Positions 29,461 through 38,145 of a stretch of DNA of 64,000 nucleotides are shown here, one piece after another (within the stretch, counting starts at the first letter, position 1; each line of letters opens with the position of its first letter). The notes under the pieces are model-generated. The model did not search any database, was not told the DNA's origin, and saw nothing but the letters and a program-made list of their open reading frames with translations. Location of the stretch: the NCBI GenBank assembly GCA_017399865.1, contig JAFQAT010000010.1, positions 1 through 64,000 on the forward strand. The letters run 5' to 3'. Position numbers and translations under genes: made by a program. Origin of the DNA: Bacteroidales bacterium (GTDB lineage: Bacteria; Bacteroidota; Bacteroidia; Bacteroidales; UBA932).

Positions 29461-29468
29461 TATATTTG
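29461..29468 (+). promoter_or_regulatory. Predicted -7 box of the epimerase gene
   Basis: TATATTTG matches TAnnTTTG and lies 20 bases before the epimerase ATG, implying a short leader. No good -33 TTTG is seen at the right distance, so a regulator may be needed. Confidence 0.55.
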
Positions 29469-29488
29469 TAAAAACCCCGAAAACAGAA

Positions 29489-30706
29489 ATGTCAACAACA
29501 GAAATAACATCAGCAGAGCTGCTGGCGGCACAGGCGCTGGCCTCTCAGGTAAAGAAGGAAATAACAGGCAACATCCTCCCGTACTGGATGGAACGGATGT
29601 GCTCTCCGGACGGAGGATTCTACGGACAGATCACCGGACAGGAAGAGCTGCACGCAGAAGCGCCGGTAGGAAACATAATGACAGCCAGAGTGTTATGGAC
29701 ATTCGCATCCGCATACAGAATCTTCGGAAATCCGGAATATCTGGCAATGGCCGAAAAGGCGAAGAAGTTCATCATAGACAGGTTCGTCGATCCTGAATAC
29801 GGAGGAACGTATTGGTCTCTGAATCCGGACAGCACCCCGCTCGACACGAAGAAGCAGATCTATGCGATAGCATTCACGATATACGGACTCGCCGAACTGA
29901 ATCGTGCGACCGGAGACGCACAGGCTCTGGAGTATGCAATCATGCTCTTCCGCTCGATCGAAGACCATAGCTTCGACACAGAGAAGGACGGATATTTCGA
30001 GGCCTTCACCCGCACATGGGAGAAGATAGAAGACATGCGCCTGAGCGACAAGGATGCCAATGAAAGCAAGACGATGAACACGCACCTCCATGTGCTGGAG
30101 GCATACACATGCCTCTTCCGTGTATGGAAGAACCCTCTTCTGGAAAAGCGTCTGCGCGGGCTGATCTCCATCTTCGAAGAGAAGATCCTCGGAGCCGACG
30201 GCCACCTGAAGCTCTTCTTCAACGACGACTGGCACTGCGGATACGACATATTCTCATACGGTCATGACATCGAAGCATCATGGCTCATGCATGAGGCCGC
30301 CCTCGTACTCGGCGACCCTGCCGTACTCGAGCGAATGGACGAAGTCGTGCCGCGAATCTACAAAGCCGCTATGGAAGGATTCAAGGAGAACGGAGGCATG
30401 ATCTACGAAAGGTCCGGAAGCCATGTCGACGCTGACTTCCACTGGTGGGTGCAGGCAGAGACGGTCGTAGGATGCTTCAACCTCTGGGAGCATTTCGGCT
30501 CGACCGAAGGCCTTGAAAACGCCCTGATGTGCTGGGATTTCATCAAAGCGCACATAATCGACAAGAAAAACGGCGAATGGCACTGGAGTCTGCGCGCAGA
30601 GGGCACCGTGAACCGGGACGACGACAAGGCCGGCTTCTGGAAATGCCCTTACCACAACGGCCGCATGTGCATGGAGGTCATCGAACGGATGGCACAGATC
30701 GCATAA
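29489..30706 (+). CDS. Cellobiose/mannobiose 2-epimerase (copy 1)
   Basis: A 405-residue cytoplasmic enzyme of the N-acylglucosamine-2-epimerase/cellobiose 2-epimerase superfamily, an alpha6/alpha6 barrel. Conserved catalytic histidines lie in FSYGHDIEASW and WKCPYHNGRMC, and aromatic residues in HWWVQAE. In mannan-degrading Bacteroides the enzyme turns beta-1,4-mannobiose into Man-beta-1,4-Glc, the substrate of GH130. It is divergent from GH130 and shares a 167-base promoter region with it. It strongly resembles the copy at 46555-47766. Confidence 0.92.
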   Translation: MSTTEITSAELLAAQALASQVKKEITGNILPYWMERMCSPDGGFYGQITGQEELHAEAPVGNIMTARVLWTFASAYRIFGNPEYLAMAEKAKKFIIDRFVDPEYGGTYWSLNPDSTPLDTKKQIYAIAFTIYGLAELNRATGDAQALEYAIMLFRSIEDHSFDTEKDGYFEAFTRTWEKIEDMRLSDKDANESKTMNTHLHVLEAYTCLFRVWKNPLLEKRLRGLISIFEEKILGADGHLKLFFNDDWHCGYDIFSYGHDIEASWLMHEAALVLGDPAVLERMDEVVPRIYKAAMEGFKENGGMIYERSGSHVDADFHWWVQAETVVGCFNLWEHFGSTEGLENALMCWDFIKAHIIDKKNGEWHWSLRAEGTVNRDDDKAGFWKCPYHNGRMCMEVIERMAQIA

Positions 30707-30731
30707 TTCGCTATCTACCAATCCCTTACGC

Positions 30732-30765
30732 TAAATCGCCTGCTCCATACGCCGCAGGCGATTTA
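30732..30765. terminator. Hairpin after the epimerase gene, CGCCTG core
   Basis: TAAATCGCCTGC (30732-30743) pairs perfectly with GCAGGCGATTTA (30754-30765) around a 10-base loop. It lies between the epimerase and GH43 genes. The T-tract is short, so partial termination or mRNA stabilisation are both possible. The core equals that of 891-936 and 5139-5164. Confidence 0.65.
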
Positions 30766-30805
30766 ATGCAAATCACTAATAATCAACATTTTATACAACC
30801 ACACT

Positions 30806-32350
30806 ATGAAAAGATTCATCACATCGCTGGCGCTGTCATTCATGATGGTCTGCGCTTTTGCCCAGGGATACACAAACCCTGTCGTAACCGGATTCTGCCC
30901 CGATCCGAGCATCTGTCGGGCAGGCGATGATTACTATCTGGTGGCCAGCAGCTTCCAGTATTTTCCGGGTGTTCCGCTCTACCACAGCAAGGACCTCGTG
31001 AACTGGAAGCAGGTGGGACATGTGCTGACCCGCGACTCGCAGCTCCAGCTCGAGAATGCGAATTCGAGCCAGGGCATCTTCGCCCCTACCCTCCGCTACC
31101 ATGACGGCAAGTTCTATATGATCACGACCAACATCTCAAGCCTCGGCAATTTCATCGTCACGGCGGAAGACCCGCTCGGAGAGTGGTCGGACCCGATTCC
31201 GGTGAAGATGGGCGGCATAGACCCTTCCCTCTTCTGGGACGAGGACGGCAGCTGCTGGTACACCGGCTCGACCGGCACAAGCGTGATGATAAGCAGGATA
31301 AATCCGGACACAGGAGAGATTCTTTCGAAGCCGAAAGTGGTCTGGAACGGCATGGGAGGCCGATATCCTGAAGCACCGCATATCTACAAGAAGGACGGAT
31401 GGTACTATCTGATGATAGCCGAAGGCGGCACGGAATTCGCCCACAGCGAGACCATCGCCCGCAGCCGCAACATCGAAGGTCCGTACGATCCGGCACCACA
31501 CAACCCGATCATGACCCACTTCACTGCCGCTGCGCAGACCAGCCCTATCCAGGGCGTGGGACATGCCGACCTCGTACAGGCCCACGACGGCTCATGGTGG
31601 CTCGTGTGCCTGGCCTTCCGCGTCAACCACGGACTCATCCACCTTCTCGGCCGCGAGACCTTCCTCGCTCCTGTCCGCTGGGACAAGAACGCATGGCCGG
31701 TGGTCAACGGAAACGGCGAGATCGCGCTCAAGATGGACGTCCCTACCCTCCCTCTCAAGCCATTCGAACCAGCGCCTGCGCGCAATGAGTTCGACGAGCC
31801 TCTCGGACCTGAATGGTCATGGCTGCGCAATCCTGTAAAGGAACGCTACAGCATCGAGGGCGGCAGGCTGCGCATGTGGGGATCGGCTGAGGGCCTCAAC
31901 GAGAGAAGGGTGTCTCCGTCGTTCGTCGGTTTCCGCCAGAAGGAGTTCGATTTCCTGGCAGAGACATGCGTGCAGCTCGTCAACGCACGCTCGGGAGACA
32001 AGGCCGGAATGACCGTCTATATGGACTACAACGGACATTATGACGTATATGTCGAGAAGAAGGGAGGAAAGCTGGTGGTCGGAACGAACTATACCTTCGG
32101 TCCTGTTAACCATGTCGAGGAAATCCCTGTGAATGCTTCGAAGGTATGGCTCCGTCTGACAGGAAACCGCATGCAGTATCATCTCTGGTACTCTACCGAC
32201 GGCAAGAACTTCAAGGAAACCGGCGTAGCTGACGCGAGGTTCATCAGTACAGAAACTCTCGGCAACTTCACCGGCATCATGCTGGGCCTCTGGGCCCAGT
32301 CCCCTTCGCAGAAGGGATATGCCGATTTCGATTATTTCGAATACCGCTAA
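30806..32350 (+). CDS. GH43 glycosidase with C-terminal beta-sandwich
   Basis: A 514-residue secreted protein with a signal peptide (MMVCAFAQ). The five-bladed propeller of GH43 occupies about 22-310: base D33 in CPDPS, pKa-modulating D139 in GGIDPS, general acid E189 in PEAPH. A beta-sandwich of the kind found in XynB/GH43 xylosidases covers about 330-514. Such enzymes are beta-xylosidases or alpha-arabinofuranosidases. Its place behind the epimerase suggests it removes side residues from hemicellulose met together with mannan. The substrate is not determined by the sequence; it has no lipobox, so it is probably periplasmic. Confidence 0.85.
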   Translation: MKRFITSLALSFMMVCAFAQGYTNPVVTGFCPDPSICRAGDDYYLVASSFQYFPGVPLYHSKDLVNWKQVGHVLTRDSQLQLENANSSQGIFAPTLRYHDGKFYMITTNISSLGNFIVTAEDPLGEWSDPIPVKMGGIDPSLFWDEDGSCWYTGSTGTSVMISRINPDTGEILSKPKVVWNGMGGRYPEAPHIYKKDGWYYLMIAEGGTEFAHSETIARSRNIEGPYDPAPHNPIMTHFTAAAQTSPIQGVGHADLVQAHDGSWWLVCLAFRVNHGLIHLLGRETFLAPVRWDKNAWPVVNGNGEIALKMDVPTLPLKPFEPAPARNEFDEPLGPEWSWLRNPVKERYSIEGGRLRMWGSAEGLNERRVSPSFVGFRQKEFDFLAETCVQLVNARSGDKAGMTVYMDYNGHYDVYVEKKGGKLVVGTNYTFGPVNHVEEIPVNASKVWLRLTGNRMQYHLWYSTDGKNFKETGVADARFISTETLGNFTGIMLGLWAQSPSQKGYADFDYFEYR

Positions 32351-32449
32351 AAATCAGCGGCTCGTGATGGAGAGCGACATGCCACCCCCGGCTAGGGGGA
32401 TATCCTCGAAGAGGAAGGGGGTCGCCGTAATCACGAGCCGCTGATTTTT
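32349..32449. terminator. Convergent terminator with a structured repeat at its tip
   Basis: The outer stem is a perfect 20-bp inverted repeat (32349-32368 with 32430-32449) ending in a T-run, between the convergent GH43 and DUF4252 genes. Its 61-base loop is not random: it holds the repeat element described at 32374-32425. Confidence 0.85.
32374..32425. repeat. Structured palindromic repeat, copy A
   Basis: GCGAC/GTCGC closes the element (32374-32378 with 32421-32425). Inside, CCCCC-GGCTA-GGGGG (32384-32398) and TCCTC-GAA-GAGGA (32403-32415) form two small hairpins. Bases 32381-32400 (gccacccccggctaggggga) are identical to 38181-38200. The second hairpin differs between copies by paired changes while keeping the GAA loop. 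Confidence 0.8.
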
Positions 32450-32458
32450 TTGTGTGTT

Positions 32459-32959
32459 CTACATAGAAGAGGCGGCAGCTTTGGCGATCAGGGTTTCGAC
32501 CTCCTTACGGTCCATGGTACAGTCTATGCAGATGAACTGGACATCATTGCCGGAACGGCACAGGAAGACAAAATTTTCAATGGTCTTGTCATTTCCGACA
32601 GTGTATATGTTCACATTATCCCCGTCATCCTTTACCTCCATCAGCAGTTCATAGCGTCCTTTGCTGATCATTACCTTGACATCCTCGGCAAGGCTGCTTC
32701 CCTGCTGGGATCCGCTCATGTCCAGCATATAGAACCCGCTGAACGAACGGATCAGCGGCGCCAGATCCATGTTCTCCCCTTCCGCCACCTCGACGTTCAG
32801 CTCGGGAATCTTTCCTATGAGCTTGAACATTGCCGGTGAGATGTAGACTGCAGACACACCCTGCGAGTCAGAATACTTGTTGTAGATGTTTCTTCCTTCC
32901 TGTGCGTACGCTCCGACTGCCGCCAGGAGGGCAAATGCTATTAAAATTATCTTTTTCAT
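32459..32959 (-). CDS. DUF4252 secreted protein
   Basis: From ATG 32959 it has 166 residues with a cleavable signal peptide (GAYAQ). The rest is a compact alpha/beta domain of the DUF4252 family (YNKYSDSQGVSAVYIS, a central hydrophobic strand region, and C-terminal helix), for which I know no defined function. It closes the sigma-factor operon, 7 bases after the anti-sigma-like gene, and is paralogous to the protein at 33846-34364. The longer frame up to 32998 overlaps the preceding gene and is not chosen. Confidence 0.75.
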   Translation of the reverse strand: MKKIILIAFALLAAVGAYAQEGRNIYNKYSDSQGVSAVYISPAMFKLIGKIPELNVEVAEGENMDLAPLIRSFSGFYMLDMSGSQQGSSLAEDVKVMISKGRYELLMEVKDDGDNVNIYTVGNDKTIENFVFLCRSGNDVQFICIDCTMDRKEVETLIAKAAASSM

Positions 32960-32966
32960 ATTCCTG

Positions 32967-33365
32967 TTATTCTGAAAAGACCGAAGAGGTCCTGTCAATT
33001 ATTTCTTCTGTTTTTTCCGCCATGGCGAGGCCTTTATGAATTTCGCCCGACATTATTGCAAAGGCTTTTTCAAGTTCTGCATATGCAAGATACGGGTCTG
33101 TGAAGGTGTCTTCAGGCTCATCCTGTCGGCCTGACAGGCCCAGTCCGGCTCCGACAAGAAGAGCAGCTGCCGCCGCGGCAGAGAGAACTCTCACCATCCT
33201 GACACGGCCACCCTTACGGGACTCATCCTCCGTCAGCCGTTCCAGGACTTCCAGACCGTCCTCCAGACGGGATGCGAAAGCGTCCGGCACAGAGATGTTT
33301 TCGTCCATGGATGCAGCTTCCAGCTGCTCCAGAGACATCTTTTCTATATCCTTTGATGATTTCAT
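32967..33365 (-). CDS. Probable membrane anti-sigma factor
   Basis: A 132-residue protein with one transmembrane helix (about 60-78, Ala/Leu/Val-rich) flanked by charged segments. Its ATG overlaps the stop of the ECF sigma gene by four bases (ATGA), implying coupled translation. Small single-helix proteins placed this way usually bind and hold the sigma factor at the inner membrane. No zinc-binding or FecR-type motif is visible, so the role rests on position and topology. Confidence 0.65.
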   Translation of the reverse strand: MKSSKDIEKMSLEQLEAASMDENISVPDAFASRLEDGLEVLERLTEDESRKGGRVRMVRVLSAAAAAALLVGAGLGLSGRQDEPEDTFTDPYLAYAELEKAFAIMSGEIHKGLAMAEKTEEIIDRTSSVFSE

Positions 33366-33844
33366 ATCCTTAACTTTTGCCTGAGGGTTTTTCTTGCCGT
33401 GCTTACCAGGACCCTTACATGTACCTGTGAAAGGCCGGTCCGTCTTGATATTTCCTTGTATTCCAGTCCGTCCAGGACCATCAGTTTCATCACTTCCGCC
33501 TGCCTGTCGGGCAGCTTGTCCATCTCCTCCAGCACCTTGGTCAGAAGGTCCTTTGCTGCAAGGCTGCTTTCCGGAGGAGGATCATCGGCAGGAATCCCAA
33601 CATCCGGGAACTCATGCCTCCTTATCTCGCGACGCCGTATCCTGTCCAGACAGATGTTCTTCAGAAGGGCCATCCCATATGCCGCCGGATTCCTTACCTC
33701 ATCGAGTCCGCTGCGGCCGGTCCAGAGCTTGAGATACAGCTCCTGCACGGCATCCTCCGCATCCTGCTGCGACTCCAGCATATAGAAAGCGGCGCGGTAG
33801 AACCTCTCAGCATACGGCATCCATATGTCCCTGAACCCTGTCAT
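33362..33844 (-). CDS. ECF-type RNA polymerase sigma factor
   Basis: A 160-residue sigma-70 family protein. Region 2 includes DAEDAVQELYLKLW and region 4 includes LPDRQAEVMKLMVLDGLEYKEISRRTGLSQVHVRVLVSTARKTL in outline (helix-turn-helix). It lies one base from the upstream DUF4252 gene and overlaps the anti-sigma-like gene by four bases. The partner is not a FecR-like protein, so this is not the TonB-linked SigW type that governs many PULs; a link with the DUF4252 proteins is more likely. Confidence 0.9.
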   Translation of the reverse strand: MTGFRDIWMPYAERFYRAAFYMLESQQDAEDAVQELYLKLWTGRSGLDEVRNPAAYGMALLKNICLDRIRRREIRRHEFPDVGIPADDPPPESSLAAKDLLTKVLEEMDKLPDRQAEVMKLMVLDGLEYKEISRRTGLSQVHVRVLVSTARKTLRQKLRI

Positions 33845-33845
33845 C

Positions 33846-34364
33846 CTACATTTCCATTTCCACGATATCCGCTATCTTGTCTGCGCTGATGCTGCCGAAA
33901 AGGCATATCAGGGTACATTCTTCAGGGATGAACACTATCAGATCATCGATCCTTTCGCCATCCGACGCAGCTGTGCCGTAGACATTGACGGTCTCGCCGT
34001 CCTCCTTGACTTCAATGATCTTCTCCGCATGCTTCAGAATCCCGGCAGCCTTCCTGCTGAAAGAGTCCTTCCGGTCCTGCTCTGCCGCCATGTAATCCAC
34101 AACGATGATCTTCCTGAGTCCGTCAATAACCTCCAGAGCCATCCTGTCCTCCTCGTTTTCGGCGCTGGCCTTGGCTATCATCTTTACAAGTCCGAGACCA
34201 AGTCCGCCGACGGAGACCACATCAAAACCCTGGTAAAGATTATACTCCCTCACCAGGCTGGCCATATCGCCGGAATTGACCTTCCTGCCTGCGGCTTTTG
34301 ACTCCGGGGATCCTATCCCGGCCGCAAAAGCCGCAAGCAGCACTATTGCAATAAATCTTTTCAT
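33846..34364 (-). CDS. DUF4252 secreted protein
   Basis: From ATG 34364 the protein has about 172 residues with an N-terminal hydrophobic export segment. The domain has the same layout as the smaller paralogue at 32459-32959 (LIVF central strand, KVIVV-like segment, acidic C-terminus), both of the DUF4252 family of unknown function. It is the first gene of a four-gene operon DUF4252 - sigma - anti-sigma - DUF4252. A TAAATTTG box lies 80 bases upstream. Confidence 0.75.
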   Translation of the reverse strand: MKRFIAIVLLAAFAAGIGSPESKAAGRKVNSGDMASLVREYNLYQGFDVVSVGGLGLGLVKMIAKASAENEEDRMALEVIDGLRKIIVVDYMAAEQDRKDSFSRKAAGILKHAEKIIEVKEDGETVNVYGTAASDGERIDDLIVFIPEECTLICLFGSISADKIADIVEMEM

Positions 34365-34479
34365 GTCAGTTTTCATTAAATCCGTTTAACATTCTTTCGA
34401 GCGCTCACCATTAAAGACGCACCAGCTTGGATTTTGTTAACGACAAATTTAAAAAACTTTGACTGTTTTCTCTCTTCAA

Positions 34480-34503
34480 TGTCATGCTGAACGAAGTGAA
34501 GCA
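34480..34503. repeat. Short intergenic motif resembling a widespread Bacteroidota repeat
   Basis: The motif tgtcatgctgaacgaagtga plus agca resembles, from memory, an intergenic sequence common in Bacteroidota genomes. Only one copy is in this window, so its repeat nature here is not shown. Confidence 0.35.
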
Positions 34504-34539
34504 GTTTTTTTACACAGTTCTTAATATCCTTTCAGCAAA

Positions 34540-34653
34540 AACACCTGTGACAGTTCTGAGGTAATTACTGCTACAGGTGTTGCTATAATAATGGTATTTG
34601 TAGGTCTTTGAAGACACCTGTGACAGTTTCTAACGGTTTTCTGACACAGATGT
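34540..34653. repeat. Two tandem hairpin units beginning acacctgtgacagtt
   Basis: Copies start at 34541 and 34614 (73 bases apart). Each has a near 9-bp stem; the first is perfect, the second has one mismatch. They follow the 234-residue lipoprotein gene on the minus strand and may end its transcript. Confidence 0.6.
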
Positions 34654-34720
34654 TGAGCGAGCATCTAACTCTCCTTGCTCCGGTTCCTGATTCTTGGTAA
34701 GACATTCTTTGCCGAAGTCA

Positions 34721-35425
34721 TCAATCGAAGCCGGAATACATATTCCAGTAAATCGGCTCAGCATGAAATCCTGCAACTTCACAGAACCAGTTCGCTATTT
34801 CTACAGGATTATAAGGAGAATCAGGCATACACATGAAGCGTACAGTCTTTGGATATTCAGTCACATAGTTCAGCACAGCATTGAAATCTTCAGCATACTG
34901 AATAACTTTATTCAACATATCCTCCTGATGTTCATCATCCAGAACAACCGAAAATCCACCATCAGGAAAGAACTTACCCTCGAACTTACTTTCAGGATCA
35001 TAGAATTTAGATGCCGGTTCTTTGTGACGATCATAGATCTTACATGAATAGAAAACCTCCGGCAGATCAAGTATCTCTTTTGGTCCCTTGATCCATGCAA
35101 CCATATAATTACGCCACAACTCCGGAAGTTCGGTCACTGTATTCGAGATGCTTCCTGTATGTTCCTGAAGGTGGACATACCCGTTCGCATCGATATAATT
35201 CAAGACAGACTCAGCATCATCCGCCTTGAATGCTATCATGTACTCATCTTCGCATGGAGTAAGATACACCTTCCCATTGGAATCACTGGCATGGAAATAA
35301 TAAAAATCATCATGGAAAACATATTCCACCTCCGGATCCGGTTCTCCTGCAGGCTTGTCAGGATCCGCCTGTCCGCAGCCGACTGTCATCATTATCAGCA
35401 GAACGGGAAAAACTAACTTCTTCAT
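34721..35425 (-). CDS. Unknown lipoprotein
   Basis: A 234-residue lipoprotein (MMTVGC, C17) with an acidic linker and an alpha/beta domain rich in Tyr, Asp and Glu. I do not recognise the family with confidence. Segments such as YYFHASDSNGKVYL and the later ANWF region weakly resemble the N-terminal propeptide-like part of large secreted Bacteroidota proteins such as S8 peptidases, so this may be a shortened descendant. It stands alone, with hairpin repeats downstream and no close operon partner. Its codon use looks more AT-rich than that of neighbouring genes. Confidence 0.5.
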   Translation of the reverse strand: MKKLVFPVLLIMMTVGCGQADPDKPAGEPDPEVEYVFHDDFYYFHASDSNGKVYLTPCEDEYMIAFKADDAESVLNYIDANGYVHLQEHTGSISNTVTELPELWRNYMVAWIKGPKEILDLPEVFYSCKIYDRHKEPASKFYDPESKFEGKFFPDGGFSVVLDDEHQEDMLNKVIQYAEDFNAVLNYVTEYPKTVRFMCMPDSPYNPVEIANWFCEVAGFHAEPIYWNMYSGFD

Positions 35426-35573
35426 AGCATATTACATTTAAACCAACGGTTTTGCAATATAGTCATTTTTTTGATTATCAATGCTTTTGCCATTAATTCA
35501 GGGAAGCGGCCTATTAATAAGTTTAAAAGTTCACCGAAATCTAGGTTTCACTAGCAGGTCACTTCCCTTTCAA

Positions 35574-35617
35574 TATGACACCCCTCACGGACCCGCGGAT
35601 CTGTGAGGGTTGTCACA
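35574..35617. terminator. Terminator after the 233-residue secreted protein
   Basis: CCCTCACGGA (35582-35591) pairs with TCTGTGAGGG (35600-35609) with one wobble, extended by TGACA/TGTCA-like flanks. It lies 18 bases past the stop of the gene at 35635-36336 on the minus strand. Confidence 0.6.
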
Positions 35618-35634
35618 TATGTTGTTGAGTTACT

Positions 35635-36336
35635 TTACAGCAATGTAGTCGAGGTGATGTAGTCGAGGACCTTTACAAGGTCGTCAACGTCTGACCATTT
35701 GATCTTTTCTGCTTTCAGGAACTTTGAGAAGGCCTTCTTGTCGACGCCTTCGAGATCTGACACGCTCTTCTTGTTCGCCGGGATCAGATTGTTTCCGATC
35801 ACGATATACAGATCCGTCAGAACCGGAAGCCTCTCGCCGCCGCTCCTCATTCCAAGAAGATCCTTGTAGACATCAGTCATAAGGTAGCCGTTGTACTGGT
35901 TGAGGGCATTCTCGTTGTAGAGGTAAGACTTTGTAGTGGTGCTGGTCAGCGTCGAACTTCCGTATGCGCCGTCATCCTTGATGACAGACGAGAAGTTTGC
36001 CTTGGTCTCCTGCACGATGCAGCCGCCTTCCGCCTGTGCCATGATCTTCAGCATCTTGCCGGCCACAAAGCGGAACGAATCCTCACCGATGTTGACGCCG
36101 GTCACACCCCATGTGTCGACCTCCCTGATCTTGCCGCCCTTGGCGACATAATGCAAGGCGCTCAAGCTGAGATGGACATTGTACAGAGCCTTTTCAGGCT
36201 TCCTGTTGGTACGGATCAGTTCACCTTCCTTGAACTCAGGATAGAGATAAGGCCAGGTGGTCGTCGGTTCTTCATTCTGCGCAAATGCAGACATGGCCAG
36301 CAGCATGCCGACACAAAGGAAAAGCAGCTTCTTCAT
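35635..36336 (-). CDS. Unknown secreted protein downstream of aspS
   Basis: A 233-residue protein with a cleavable signal peptide (AMSAFAQ). The mature part shows mixed alpha/beta prediction, a Ser/Thr-rich segment (about 127-135) and a basic C-terminal helix region with AFSKFLKAEKIKW. I do not recognise the family. The gene starts 5 bases after the aspS stop on the same strand, so the two are probably co-transcribed, although no functional link is obvious. Confidence 0.6.
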   Translation of the reverse strand: MKKLLFLCVGMLLAMSAFAQNEEPTTTWPYLYPEFKEGELIRTNRKPEKALYNVHLSLSALHYVAKGGKIREVDTWGVTGVNIGEDSFRFVAGKMLKIMAQAEGGCIVQETKANFSSVIKDDGAYGSSTLTSTTTKSYLYNENALNQYNGYLMTDVYKDLLGMRSGGERLPVLTDLYIVIGNNLIPANKKSVSDLEGVDKKAFSKFLKAEKIKWSDVDDLVKVLDYITSTTLL

Positions 36337-36341
36337 GATAT

Positions 36342-38114
36342 TTACTCTTTACGTTCAGCCTTTGACTCGAGGAAAAGCTCATCCATCTGCTCCTGGTCGA
36401 TGTATGATGGAGAGTCGATCATCACGTCGCGGCCCTGGTTGTTCTTAGGGAATGCGATGTAGTCACGGATGGTCTCCTGACCTCCGAAGAGAGAGCACAC
36501 GCGGTCGAATCCGAATGCGAGTCCACCATGTGGCGGAGCACCGAACTTGAAGGCGTTGATGATGAATCCGAACTTGTATTCAGCGTCCTCCTTGCTGATG
36601 CCGAGGACTTCGAACATACGCTCCTGCATTGCCGCTTCATGGATACGGATCGATCCGCCGCCAAGCTCAGTGCCGTTGAGGACGAAGTCGTATGCATTTG
36701 CACATACCTTCTCGAGGTCTTCCTTCCTGTCGCTGTAGAAGAGTTCGAGATGCTCCGGCTTAGGTGCGGTGAACGGATGGTGCATAGCGTAGAAACGCTG
36801 GGTCTCGTCGTCCCACTCCACGAGAGGGAAATCAACGACCCAGAGAGGTGCGAAGTTGAACGGATCGCGGAGTCCGAGACGGTTACCCATCTCGATACGG
36901 AGCACTCCGAGCATGGTCTGGGTCTTTCTCTTTGCGCCGCAGAGGACGAGCATCATGTCGCCCTTCTTCGCGCCGAGGCGGTCTGCAACGGCCTGAAGCT
37001 GCTCTGGAGTATAGAACTTGTCGATCGAAGACTTGATCGTCCCGTCTTCATTGAGCTTGATGTATACAAGGCCTTTGGCGCCTACCTGAGGCCTCTTCAC
37101 CCACTCTGTGAGCTCGTCGATCTGCTTGCGGGTATATCCTGCAGTGCCTTCCACATTGATCGCACCGATATAGTCTACTCCGTCGAATACAGAGAATCCG
37201 TAGCCCTTCACGAGGTCTGTGATCTCATGGATCTTCATGTCGAAACGGATGTCCGGCTTGTCGCTTCCGTAGAAGTCCATGGCGTCGTACCAGCTCATGC
37301 GAGGGATACGCTCGGCGATCTCTACATTGAGGACGTTCTTGAAGAGGGTCCTCATCATGCCTTCGAATGTGTTCAGAACATCTTCCTGCTCCACGAACGA
37401 CATTTCGCAGTCGATCTGGGTGAATTCAGGCTGGCGGTCTGCGCGGAGGTCCTCGTCACGGAAGCAGCGCACGATCTGGAAGTAACGGTCGTAGCCGGCC
37501 ACCATCAGAAGCTGCTTGAAGGTCTGAGGAGACTGCGGGAGGGCGTAGAACTGGCCCGGGTTCATGCGTGAAGGAACCACGAAGTCACGCGCTCCTTCCG
37601 GAGTCGACTTGATCAGATATGGGGTCTCGATCTCAAGGAATCCCTGTGCATCGAGGTAGTTGCGGACTTCATGAGCCACCTGGTGGCGGAGCTTGAGGGC
37701 CCTCTGGAGAGGGTTTCTGCGGAGGTCGAGGTAACGGTATTTCGCACGGAGTTCCTCTCCGCCGTCGCTCTCGTCTTCGATTGTGAACGGAGGTGTATTA
37801 GCCTTGTTGAGGACCTTTATCTCGCTGAGGCTGATCTCGATGTCTCCTGTAGGCATCTTAGGGTTCTTGCTCTGGCGCTCGATGACCTGTCCTGTAACCT
37901 GGAGCACCCACTCGCGTCCGAGGCTTGATGCCGTGTCCTGGAGTTCCTGTGCAGCATGGGCGTCAACTACAAGCTGGGTGATGCCGTAGCGGTCGCGAAG
38001 GTCCACGAAGGTCATTCCTCCGAGCTTTCTGCTCTTCTGTACCCATCCGGCCAGGGTCACTGTCTGGCCTGCATTTTCGATGCGGAGTTCTCCGCAGGTG
38101 TGTGTTCTGTACAT
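36342..38114 (-). CDS. aspS: Aspartate-tRNA ligase
   Basis: A 590-residue bacterial-type aspartyl-tRNA synthetase. It charges tRNA-Asp in the cytoplasm. Order of domains: OB-fold anticodon-binding domain (about 1-110; [10 protein letters not shown]), class II catalytic core with [25 protein letters not shown] (motif 2) and GFDR (motif 3), and the bacterial GAD insertion between. I chose ATG 38114 because family members begin MYRTH; the longer frame to 38237 would translate through a terminator and repeat element. It is followed closely by an unknown secreted protein. Confidence 0.96.
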   Translation of the reverse strand: MYRTHTCGELRIENAGQTVTLAGWVQKSRKLGGMTFVDLRDRYGITQLVVDAHAAQELQDTASSLGREWVLQVTGQVIERQSKNPKMPTGDIEISLSEIKVLNKANTPPFTIEDESDGGEELRAKYRYLDLRRNPLQRALKLRHQVAHEVRNYLDAQGFLEIETPYLIKSTPEGARDFVVPSRMNPGQFYALPQSPQTFKQLLMVAGYDRYFQIVRCFRDEDLRADRQPEFTQIDCEMSFVEQEDVLNTFEGMMRTLFKNVLNVEIAERIPRMSWYDAMDFYGSDKPDIRFDMKIHEITDLVKGYGFSVFDGVDYIGAINVEGTAGYTRKQIDELTEWVKRPQVGAKGLVYIKLNEDGTIKSSIDKFYTPEQLQAVADRLGAKKGDMMLVLCGAKRKTQTMLGVLRIEMGNRLGLRDPFNFAPLWVVDFPLVEWDDETQRFYAMHHPFTAPKPEHLELFYSDRKEDLEKVCANAYDFVLNGTELGGGSIRIHEAAMQERMFEVLGISKEDAEYKFGFIINAFKFGAPPHGGLAFGFDRVCSLFGGQETIRDYIAFPKNNQGRDVMIDSPSYIDQEQMDELFLESKAERKE

Positions 38115-38145
38115 ATGTGTCTGGTATTTATTATTCCTGTCTGTC

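Larger units (their letters stand above)
34377..34720. other. Intergenic region with promoter box, repeat motif and tandem hairpins
   Basis: The gap between two minus-strand genes holds a TAAATTTG promoter-like box for the sigma operon (34444-34451, minus), a tgtcatgctgaacgaagtga motif (from 34480), and two tandem hairpin units. Unit 1 is 34540-34581 with arms AACACCTGT/ACAGGTGTT. Unit 2 is 34614-34653. Both begin acacctgtgacagtt. No gene or tRNA was found in it. Confidence 0.6.

Noticed and set aside
33362-33844. ECF sigma factor as regulator of the mannan operon
   Set aside because: No FecR-like anti-sigma partner and no TonB signalling extension on the SusC proteins; the neighbouring genes encode DUF4252 proteins instead.
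34530-34680. Possible CRISPR-like array
   Set aside because: Only two repeat units, each a self-complementary hairpin, with no cas genes; terminator or small repeat is more likely.
36528-37571. Open 347-codon frame on the plus strand across aspS
   Set aside because: Antisense to the strongly conserved aspS; no domain seen.
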